Part shown: positions 15,082 through 21,489 of the stretch, in pieces
Numbering within the stretch: the stretch's first letter is position 1
Layout of the letters: the number at the start of each line of letters is the position of its first letter
Source: Bacteroidota bacterium
GTDB taxonomy: Bacteria; Bacteroidota; Bacteroidia; Flavobacteriales; Weeksellaceae
Reading direction: 5' to 3'
Assembly: GCA_023399595.1 (NCBI GenBank)
Contig: JAEWOR010000034.1
Span: 16,777 to 80,776 of the forward strand
Length of the DNA stretch: 64,000 nt
Made by a program: the position numbers and the translations under genes
Notes under the pieces: model-generated
The model's database searches: none
What the model was told of the DNA's origin: nothing
The model's input: only the letters and a program-made list of their open reading frames with translations

Positions 15082-15438
15082 TTAAAGTTCTATAATTGAT
15101 TTTTGGCAATGGTTTTTATCAATTATGTCTAATATCTTGGACAAAATTTGTCCAGTCCTCGAAAGCGTTTTATCTCTTTTATTTTTACCCAATACGCTTG
15201 AAATAGTTTCCCGAAAATCCCCAAACCGATAACCATTAGATTTTATGAGAGTTGCATTTAATAAGCTTCGATAGTTGTAGTTTCCATATCTATCAAGTCC
15301 GACAGCGTCATTTCTCCAATATTCTGAAAGTCTTTTCCATGAAAATTTTTCTTTAATGAAAACAACATAAATAAGTGATATTGGAGAGATTAATGTGAAT
15401 AAAATTCTTGATAAAATAACTAAGATTAAGTTTATCAT
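15082..15438 (-). CDS. small phage protein with N-terminal membrane segment
   Basis: 118 residues. Residues 1-30 (MINLILVILSRILFTLISPI) are hydrophobic and the rest is basic and soluble (EKFSWKRLSEYWRNDAVGLD, FGDFRETISSVLGKNKRDKT). Proteins of this type are common beside fibre and lysis genes in Flavobacteriia phages, without known function. It is 85 bases after the tail-fibre gene and leads into the lysis cassette. Holin function cannot be excluded. Confidence 0.55.
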   Translation of the reverse strand: MINLILVILSRILFTLISPISLIYVVFIKEKFSWKRLSEYWRNDAVGLDRYGNYNYRSLLNATLIKSNGYRFGDFRETISSVLGKNKRDKTLSRTGQILSKILDIIDKNHCQKSIIEL

Positions 15439-15493
15439 AATTTATCTAGTTCGTCTTTTAAAAATTCTAAAATCATTTATTTTTAAGTTATTA

Positions 15494-15519
15494 AATTCCC
15501 CACACTAGGATGGGGAATT
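15494..15519 (-). terminator. hairpin after the tail-fibre gene
   Basis: A perfect 9-base stem AATTCCCCA/TGGGGAATT with an 8-base loop. The T-run on the minus strand is poor, so it may be a partial terminator or an RNA-stabilising hairpin. Confidence 0.5.
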
Positions 15520-15523
15520 GTTT

Positions 15524-18133
15524 TCAATTGTTCAGAAACTTAACATTCCTTTTTGCAAATTCAAGATTTAAACCGCCTAATTGTGGATACCCCAAAACTA
15601 TTGGCGTAATGCCATGATTACGAAGTTTTCTACAAATAGAATTAATATTTTTAAACCAATCTTCTTTTGTAGTACTCGCAAACACACCTCCTGCATCACT
15701 CATTTGATAAGAATAAGGATCTGTCGGTGAGAAATCATAATTTGAAGGTGTATTTCCTGCTATATTTGGTTCAGAATTACAGTCGTTAATAAAGAAATTA
15801 ATAATACAATAATCAGGTAAACTAGGGCATCTATCAATAAATTCTTCTGCCCAATAATCCCCCCATTTAGAAGTTTGATTCCCTCGTGAAAAATTGTAAA
15901 CTTCAATGTCATAACCTTGAGCTTCCATCATATTTCGAAAGTGATTAGGGAAATACGCCAACCCTTGTAAGCTACTGCCATCAGGTCTTAACGCTGGACT
16001 TTCTCCGCTTTCTAAGTTTGGAAAACAACCCCAAGAATCGCACATGAACATTACCTTTAGATTATTCTTTTTCAAAGGATTTTCGTTAGATAAATAAGTA
16101 TTTATTACCTCTATCACGTCAATTGTGAATCTAGTTGCTTCATTGCTTAAAAGAGATATTTCAACTGTTATATTTTCATAATTTGTAGTTATTGGAATAG
16201 TAATTTCCTCAAGTCCGTAATTTTCAAGATTTTCATTATAAATCTCTACACCATTAGAAATAGCTTTAACATTTACTTTTCCTGTAATTACATCCTCTTT
16301 AAAGTCTAAACCACAAATAATTCTCACATAGCCATCAACTCCACCATTAAGAATGAATCTAACTCCTGCATCAGCAATATTTTGCGTCATCATCCAATAA
16401 TTTGCATACTTAGAAGATATTAAAGAGGTTGATTGCGGATATTGAAGTGAAAAAGTTCCAGGCACCCCCTCAGATTGATTAATCCAACCACCACTAACCG
16501 TGCTTCCTGTTAGCTTAGTCATTTCTAATAATGTTACTCCATCTCTTACAAAATGTTGATTGTTTTGTGTAAGTGTTTCATCATAAGAATAAATCCCAAA
16601 CATTTTATTCTTTCGTTGGTTTAATTTTAAATCTAAATTTTTTGCAAACCATTCAGCAAGTGCTTTGTATCCTAACCTAGATAAATGAATGCCATCTCCC
16701 CACAATGTTTGGCAAGTGGTAAATGAAGCTGGTAACAAATCAAAAGATTTAAACACTCCTGTTGATGCATTAATTACTCCTCTATATGGCTTAACATTTA
16801 CTCCATCATTAATTACAAAAGCTGTTGTACCATTACTCATGCCTGTAATATCGGCTGTATTAACAGTGAATTGATAATTCCTATTTCTAGTACAGTTAAT
16901 TGTTTTGTTTGGAGCTTCGCCCGATGCTGAACCAAAATGCCCTCTCATAAATGAGTTAGCCATTTCAATATATGGAGTATAGTTATTCAACAATTCGACA
17001 TCAGAAGCAATTTTCTTCATTGCAAGAATATCATTTTCCAAAGGCTCAATAGCCTTAGAATTAATTGCTTTTTCAGAATCCCTATCAATAACAGATAGCG
17101 TATTATTTACAAGTACATCTACATTGTAAGTTACTTTTATTTCGCTTCCGTTTTGTGATGAGATTCTAACGTATTTTGCATTTGTTAAATCGAAATCATC
17201 ATCAAGTAATCTTTCTGTATATGTCGTGGAAGTATCTGTAAGTTCTGATGCGTTTTTTCCGCTTAAAAAAACTTTATTTAAGTCATAGACACAAATTGCT
17301 GGAATAGCAGAACCTAAAGTTGTAGAATATTTAAGAGATAAATCTTCAATCAGGATAAAATCGGAAACAAAATAACCTCCTGAACCTACTTCACTACCAT
17401 CATTTAGTAGAAAAATACTAGGTTCTGCATTAGCTGAATTTTCTGTATTAGTTTCTAGCTTCTCAGCTATATTAGAGCCTTTGAAAATAATTACTTCTTG
17501 TAGGGCGTTTACAATCTGCTTTCCTCCTTGAGCATCATCTTTATTAGTGGCATCAAAAATAGGAGCTACTTGTACTGATGGCATTTCCACCTCGCTTTTA
17601 CTCCATGTTGTACCGTTAAAGTAGAATAGAGTATCATAACCTTCCTTAGCTACTAAGCCGCCTAAATTGGTGTAAGTTCCTGCTATTGTTGGTTTGTAAC
17701 TTCCTTCTACTGTAGGCGCTGCATCAGTTGGTGAAATAGTTCCTTTGAAGTCTGTTTCTACCATTTGCTGTATCTGTTCTTTGTTGTAGGTTTCGTTATT
17801 CAAGCCTTCGTCTACAACAGCAAGAGATAAGTTTTTGCCGTCCTTTTTTACTTTGATATCATCTGTAGTTATTCCACCCACAACGTGTAAAGCTGTTTCT
17901 GGATTATTTTTATTAATCCCCACTTTAGCAGTCCCAGAGTTACTGAAAAAGTTTAAAAAGAAAGATTTTAAATTAAAGTATCTATTTCCATTCAATTGTA
18001 AATCTTGATTTCCAATATTACCAACATTATTATCTAATCCTAAAATCTGTTTTAGGTTTTGTTTTTGTGCTTCTGACAAATTGGAACCATCTATTTTAAT
18101 GTAACTTTTTAAAGTTTCTAAAAAATCGCTCAT
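15524..18133 (-). CDS. tail-fibre protein with permuted SGNH-hydrolase blocks
   Basis: 869 residues. The N-terminal 130 residues look like a phage fibre base (SEAQKQNLKQILGLDNNVGN, GTAKVGINKNNPETALHVVG). A DGIHLSRLGYKALAEWF block (Asp480, His483) is the conserved C-terminal Asp-x-x-His block of SGNH hydrolases. Some 200 beta-rich residues follow. Then MFMCDSWG (Ser700) and FINDCN (Asn783) correspond to the first and third SGNH blocks, but the chain ends at residue 869 with no further Asp-x-x-His. The fibre probably deacetylates or binds surface glycans. It is 15 bases after the 18149-18652 gene. Confidence 0.75.
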   Translation of the reverse strand: MSDFLETLKSYIKIDGSNLSEAQKQNLKQILGLDNNVGNIGNQDLQLNGNRYFNLKSFFLNFFSNSGTAKVGINKNNPETALHVVGGITTDDIKVKKDGKNLSLAVVDEGLNNETYNKEQIQQMVETDFKGTISPTDAAPTVEGSYKPTIAGTYTNLGGLVAKEGYDTLFYFNGTTWSKSEVEMPSVQVAPIFDATNKDDAQGGKQIVNALQEVIIFKGSNIAEKLETNTENSANAEPSIFLLNDGSEVGSGGYFVSDFILIEDLSLKYSTTLGSAIPAICVYDLNKVFLSGKNASELTDTSTTYTERLLDDDFDLTNAKYVRISSQNGSEIKVTYNVDVLVNNTLSVIDRDSEKAINSKAIEPLENDILAMKKIASDVELLNNYTPYIEMANSFMRGHFGSASGEAPNKTINCTRNRNYQFTVNTADITGMSNGTTAFVINDGVNVKPYRGVINASTGVFKSFDLLPASFTTCQTLWGDGIHLSRLGYKALAEWFAKNLDLKLNQRKNKMFGIYSYDETLTQNNQHFVRDGVTLLEMTKLTGSTVSGGWINQSEGVPGTFSLQYPQSTSLISSKYANYWMMTQNIADAGVRFILNGGVDGYVRIICGLDFKEDVITGKVNVKAISNGVEIYNENLENYGLEEITIPITTNYENITVEISLLSNEATRFTIDVIEVINTYLSNENPLKKNNLKVMFMCDSWGCFPNLESGESPALRPDGSSLQGLAYFPNHFRNMMEAQGYDIEVYNFSRGNQTSKWGDYWAEEFIDRCPSLPDYCIINFFINDCNSEPNIAGNTPSNYDFSPTDPYSYQMSDAGGVFASTTKEDWFKNINSICRKLRNHGITPIVLGYPQLGGLNLEFAKRNVKFLNN

Positions 18134-18148
18134 GTCTATATCTATATT

Positions 18149-18652
18149 TTAGTTAAGTGTAATTATACCATCGTAAAGGCGATAAATGAAATCTACAGCA
18201 ACATCTTGCTCAAAAACCATATTAAATTTCTGAGAGTCTTTATTAGATTTATGTGTAGAGGTAAAAATTAAAGGTGCATCTGGAGAACCTAATACTCTAA
18301 CGCCCTTCTTACAGTCTGGAATAAGAATTACAAACTCTTCTTCCAAATAATTAGTAACAAATTCTAAAGCTTGCTGTTCCGTACCTGGGTGAGTGCCTGT
18401 AAATTTTGTTTTATAACCTTTAGAACCTGGTTCCCCAGAAATTTCGTAACCGTATTCTTGTGATGAAGGTGTTATATAAATTTGCATCATTCCGCAGTTT
18501 TCCTTCATCATAATGTCTCCCAATAAAACAACACCTAAAGAATCTGTAGGAGGAAACTTTTCTATATCTCGTAAAAGTGCCAAAAAAGCAAACTTATTTT
18601 TGGGAGCAGGCGCTCCAGAACCAAAAACTTTTTTAAGGACTGTGAATTTCAT
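18149..18652 (-). CDS. phage structural protein, short paralogue C (167 aa)
   Basis: 167 residues from the ATG at 18650-18652 (MKFTVLKKVFGSGAPAPKNK). This start aligns with those of the two longer paralogues at 7149 and 7986, so the six-residue upstream extension is rejected. It carries the common domain only: FTGTHPGTEQQALEF and APLIFTSTHKSNKDSQKF, ending right after that domain (IYRLYDGIITLN). It is the first gene of the fibre-lysis unit, with the late element only four bases from the ATG. A tail-tip or fibre-connector version of the same building block is plausible. Confidence 0.65.
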   Translation of the reverse strand: MKFTVLKKVFGSGAPAPKNKFAFLALLRDIEKFPPTDSLGVVLLGDIMMKENCGMMQIYITPSSQEYGYEISGEPGSKGYKTKFTGTHPGTEQQALEFVTNYLEEEFVILIPDCKKGVRVLGSPDAPLIFTSTHKSNKDSQKFNMVFEQDVAVDFIYRLYDGIITLN

Positions 18653-18656
18653 GCAA

Positions 18657-18696
18657 CAAAAATCCTGCATGAATACTAAAAATGTTGTGACGCAGG
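18657..18696 (-). promoter_or_regulatory. phage late promoter P4 (TGCGTCACAA-type)
   Basis: CCTG (18693-18696, minus, replacing TTTG), CGTCACAAC, 28 bases to GATTTTTG (18657-18664), one mismatch from TAnnTTTG. The ATG of 18149-18652 is four bases beyond the -7 box, exactly as in P2. Confidence 0.6.
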
Positions 18697-18700
18697 AATA

Positions 18701-19243
18701 TTAGCGTTTTAACTTTCCCTGTATGCTCGCGCAGATTCCAGATTCTTTTATACGGTAGTAGAGCTGCCTAAGTTGTGGCTGAGAAATACCAGCTTCAAAG
18801 AGTTCGTATTTATCTATAAATGAAAGTATAGCGGCTGTTATTTGCTCATTGTTATCGGCTTTTGCAGTAACATAAGAGTAGAATGTTGTTCGGAAAAGCT
18901 GCTCAAAGAGATCGTTTACTTCTTCCGTATATTCCGGTGGAAGGTAAACAAATTTTTTTCCCATAGCTTGTACCTGGAAGAATTTACCTTTAGCTATAAA
19001 TCTCTTCCTAGAGCTTGCTTTTATATCTAAATAAATATTAAATGAATTTATATTTAATATGGGATAATCCGTATTCTCTATTCTTTGCAATAGGAAATCA
19101 TAAAGATAGGACCGCTTGGGGATGTCTAAAATTTTGCATTTATAACCTGCATACGTTCTTTCTTCCCCTACCATTTCTTTTAACAAAAAAGAAACTAGGT
19201 GAGGACGTAATATTAATGGAACTACATTAGAGTTATTATGCAT
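18701..19243 (-). CDS. phage protein, 180 aa, unknown
   Basis: 180 residues starting MHNNSNVVPLILRPHLVSFL. The N-terminal half has KCKILDIPKRSYLYDFLLQR and a beta stretch; the C-terminal third (FIDKYELFEAGISQPQLRQL) is helical and resembles a small DNA- or protein-binding domain. It overlaps 19236-19673 by eight bases and ends just before P4. Position at the border of early and late regions gives no firm function. Confidence 0.6.
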   Translation of the reverse strand: MHNNSNVVPLILRPHLVSFLLKEMVGEERTYAGYKCKILDIPKRSYLYDFLLQRIENTDYPILNINSFNIYLDIKASSRKRFIAKGKFFQVQAMGKKFVYLPPEYTEEVNDLFEQLFRTTFYSYVTAKADNNEQITAAILSFIDKYELFEAGISQPQLRQLYYRIKESGICASIQGKLKR

Positions 19244-19673
19244 AAATACTTATAGGGAATAGACTGTTATATTGTAAAGACATAGATACGGTATTGTCGG
19301 ATGTAGAAAACTCTACATCTATTGGCCTATTTAGGGATATATCGTTACAATTAAGTCTAATGGTTTCATTTGTGTTGAGAGTGATTTTAATTTCGGAAAG
19401 CTGCTTGAATTTTTCTTTGAATTGATCTAAACCTTGAAACTCTGGAAAGCGAAAATCTAAATTCACTACATAGTACGTCCCTGCCTTAGACATCTTAGAT
19501 TTTTCGGAAAGACTTGCTGATACCATGGTAAAGTATATACCTGAGTAATTAACCACTATAGTATCTTGCGTAAAACCACCTGGAGGATTTATAAGAAAAC
19601 TAGAGTCATCTAAAGCTGATACTAGCTCCAGCTTTATTGCATAACGATTTCTAAAGTTTCTTAAATAATTCAT
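19236..19673 (-). CDS. phage protein, 145 aa, unknown
   Basis: 145 residues from the ATG at 19671-19673 (MNYLRNFRNRYAIKLELVSA). A longer frame upstream runs through the promoter and is rejected. It is beta-rich with alternating hydrophobics (GIYFTMVSASLSEKSKMSKA, EIKITLNTNETIRLNCNDIS), which fits a virion component. It has its own -7 box (19682-19689) and an operator palindrome 21 bases further upstream, so it may be controlled by the lysogeny repressor. Confidence 0.6.
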   Translation of the reverse strand: MNYLRNFRNRYAIKLELVSALDDSSFLINPPGGFTQDTIVVNYSGIYFTMVSASLSEKSKMSKAGTYYVVNLDFRFPEFQGLDQFKEKFKQLSEIKITLNTNETIRLNCNDISLNRPIDVEFSTSDNTVSMSLQYNSLFPISIYA

Positions 19674-19681
19674 GAATGTAA

Positions 19682-19724
19682 CAAATATACAAAAAAGTAA
19701 ATTATTACTATACATATTGTTGTA
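19682..19724 (-). promoter_or_regulatory. promoter with upstream operator palindrome
   Basis: A perfect -7 box TATATTTG (19682-19689, minus) and, 21 bases upstream, TACATATTGTTGTA (19711-19724), which differs by one base from the operator at 2397, 2503 and 4486. Confidence 0.5.
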
Positions 19725-19763
19725 CTTAAAACACAGCTAAACTCAATTTAATGTGCAAATTTA

Positions 19764-19978
19764 TGTAAGTTTGTAAGTTTTATTTTAATTAACTGATTTA
19801 CAACACATTAAACCCTACAATTAAATGTAAGTAAGCCAAAAAACTTTTGTAAGGAGCTTATATTCTTTTTTTTTCCTTACATTTTATTTGTAAGAATGTA
19901 AGAAAACTTACAAATAATAAAATACCGTGTAACTCCTTACAAATCGGGGTTTACGTTATTTTCTTACATTCTTACAAA
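19764..19978. repeat. cluster of 11 TGTAAG/CTTACA hexamers; candidate origin
   Basis: Six TGTAAG (19764, 19772, 19826, 19848, 19889, 19897) and five CTTACA (19876, 19907, 19936, 19963, 19971) lie within 215 bases of gene-free DNA. Several occur as pairs spaced by 8 bases. A 16-base inverted repeat links 19887-19902 (TTTGTAAGAATGTAAG) with 19963-19978. The cluster sits between the late genes and the replication genes and is followed by a G-rich stretch (19991-20030). Iteron-like repeats in such a place often mark a replication origin or a major regulatory region. Which of the two is not decided by the sequence. Confidence 0.5.
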
Positions 19979-20092
19979 ATTTTGCACGGTTTTGGGGTGG
20001 TGAGGGGTGGTAAAAATTTGGCGGCGGCCATGCCTTTAAATAATGACGAAAAACGGAAGATTTCAGTAAGTTGTAACGGAATGTATAGTAAT

Positions 20093-20123
20093 AAAAAAAA
20101 CCGCCCAAAAATGGACGGTTTTT
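20093..20123 (-). terminator. terminator at the end of the early operon
   Basis: AACCGTCC/GGGCGGTT stem with one mismatch, followed by eight T on the minus strand, about 20 bases after the 20143-20349 stop. Confidence 0.7.
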
Positions 20124-20142
20124 AATACTTAATACTTAAGTA

Positions 20143-20349
20143 CTACAGCTTAGTGCCACAGTCTTCACAATAGCTTGTTTTTCTGCGGTCATTATAGACT
20201 CCACACTTAGAACATCGTCTCCATATTTCGTGATTAGATTGTACCCCAATACAATCTGCCAAAATGGGAAACGTTTGCGGCTTTCTGAAATTTTCTATAA
20301 AAGCCTTCATAGCTTCTTTATTGTTGGTTGTAGACGTTTGAGTTTTCAT
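20143..20349 (-). CDS. small zinc-ribbon phage protein, 68 aa
   Basis: 68 residues. The C-terminal half has two Cys pairs (RRCSKCGVYNDRR and SYCEDCGTKL) spaced as in a zinc ribbon. The N-terminal half is basic and probably flexible (MKTQTSTTNNKEAMKAFIEN). It overlaps the 3' end of the OB-fold gene by 32 bases and is the last early gene. Such small zinc ribbons bind nucleic acid or protein partners; the partner is unknown. Confidence 0.65.
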   Translation of the reverse strand: MKTQTSTTNNKEAMKAFIENFRKPQTFPILADCIGVQSNHEIWRRCSKCGVYNDRRKTSYCEDCGTKL

Positions 20350-20674
20350 TTGCTTGCTGTGTGTTATTCTCAGATTTTCTAATTAGTTTAATTTCCCAGC
20401 ATACAACTTCTTGAGAGAATTTTTCGTTTCCTTCATGTTGAAAGTAATTTCCGCGAACTTCTACGGTAACTTCTACTACGTCACCAATTCTAAAATCTTC
20501 TATTAGTTTGGTGTTTTTGTCCCCCAAAAGAGAAATCTCATTAAAATTAGGATATGTTTTGTCGCTGTAATCGTCTTTCCTGGTCCTGTCTAAATAGAAA
20601 GTACGCTTAGGATAGTTGCTGGTTCCTAAAAATTGTGTTTCGTTGATCTGATGGACTTTTCCTTTAATTGTCAT
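20318..20674 (-). CDS. single-stranded-DNA-binding-like OB-fold protein (DUF3127-like)
   Basis: 118 residues. The pattern GKVHQINETQFLGTSNYPKR, then TFYLDRTR, NFNEISLLGDKNTKLIEDFR, IGDVVEVTVEVRGNYF and VVCWEIKLI matches the DUF3127 OB-fold family of Bacteroidetes phages. The C-terminal tail is Asn/Gln-rich. These proteins are thought to coat single-stranded DNA during replication. Its presence in the operon with the primase-helicase (21490-24474) agrees with that role. Confidence 0.75.
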   Translation of the reverse strand: MTIKGKVHQINETQFLGTSNYPKRTFYLDRTRKDDYSDKTYPNFNEISLLGDKNTKLIEDFRIGDVVEVTVEVRGNYFQHEGNEKFSQEVVCWEIKLIRKSENNTQQANENSNVYNQQ

Positions 20675-20697
20675 AATGTTAAATTTTGTTAGTTGTT

Positions 20698-20916
20698 TTA
20701 TTGATTTCTGTCTTTTAAAAAGTTTTTATAAGTAAAATAATACTCTCTAGCTTTTATACTGTATACTATTTTCGAGGTAATAGTTATGTCGCCTTGCTCT
20801 TCTAAAGCCACATAAAGTGCGTTGAGGGAAACTAAATCGTCTCGGCTTTTAGTTTCAGAAACTAACCTTATGAGTAGGTCTTCATTGTATTCTAATGGTT
20901 GTTTTGGATTTATCAT
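20698..20916 (-). CDS. early phage protein, 72 aa, unknown
   Basis: 72 residues starting MINPKQPLEYNEDLLIRLVS. Helical and charged (KSRDDLVSLNALYVALEEQG), ending YYFTYKNFLKDRNQ. Closely packed within the replication operon (23 bases before the OB-fold gene, 12 after the preceding gene). Not recognised. Confidence 0.55.
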   Translation of the reverse strand: MINPKQPLEYNEDLLIRLVSETKSRDDLVSLNALYVALEEQGDITITSKIVYSIKAREYYFTYKNFLKDRNQ

Positions 20917-20928
20917 AAGTCTAAATAT

Positions 20929-21147
20929 TTAATTTATTTTGCGTTTTGGTTTTAGAATAGATTTCCATTCTTTGATATCGTAAGAAATAAGAAAATCTTT
21001 ATGGTAATCGTGCCATTCATACACGAATAAAAATTTCTTCCTAAAAACTTCTATTCTGCATAAAATAATCTCATCAGTATAATCTGGAATATAAAGCCAG
21101 TACCAGCCTGCTTTTTTTGGAAGCCCATGCTCTAGTGTTTTTTTCAT
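20929..21147 (-). CDS. early phage protein, 72 aa, unknown
   Basis: 72 residues rich in Trp and Tyr (KKAGWYWLYIPDYTDEIILC, FVYEWHDYHKDF), probably a small beta-barrel-like fold. Its start overlaps the stop of 21144-21488 by four bases. Comparable small proteins with a 'GWYWxxxPxY' start are frequent in Bacteroidetes phage replication operons; role unknown. Confidence 0.55.
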   Translation of the reverse strand: MKKTLEHGLPKKAGWYWLYIPDYTDEIILCRIEVFRKKFLFVYEWHDYHKDFLISYDIKEWKSILKPKRKIN

Positions 21148-21488
21148 TTTCTCGTTACTTCTTTATCACTTATAAAAACATAGTTGTCTTTTTTAGGAAT
21201 TAGAATTTCTATAAATTCTTTCCTGGTGTTTTCGAATTGCTCCAAATCGTTGTAACTTTCTGGAACATCATTGTATAATTGCATTACATGATTTGATGTT
21301 AGTTTTGTGCCTTCGTAAATCCAACCGCATTTCCAGGCGCCACGGTAAAGTATTGCAATGGTTTCATTGGATGTTAAAAGCTTCACACCAACAATATCCA
21401 TATTGATAAATCCACATTGGAAACTAAGGTGTCCAAACTTTTGTTTAAGTTGATCCCTAAAAGGTTGTATTTCTCCTGTGCTCGACAT
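21144..21488 (-). CDS. early phage protein, 114 aa, unknown
   Basis: 114 residues starting MSSTGEIQPFRDQLKQKFGH. Alpha/beta appearance with VGVKLLTSNETIAILYRGAW and a C-terminal IEILIPKKDNYVFISDKEVT. It begins right after the primase-helicase stop and overlaps the next gene by four bases, so it is part of the replication operon. No family recognised. Confidence 0.55.
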   Translation of the reverse strand: MSSTGEIQPFRDQLKQKFGHLSFQCGFINMDIVGVKLLTSNETIAILYRGAWKCGWIYEGTKLTSNHVMQLYNDVPESYNDLEQFENTRKEFIEILIPKKDNYVFISDKEVTRK

Positions 21489-21489
21489 A

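Noticed and set aside
19991..20030. G-quadruplex in the G-rich run
   Set aside because: Only two runs of four G and several GG; the pattern is too weak to claim.
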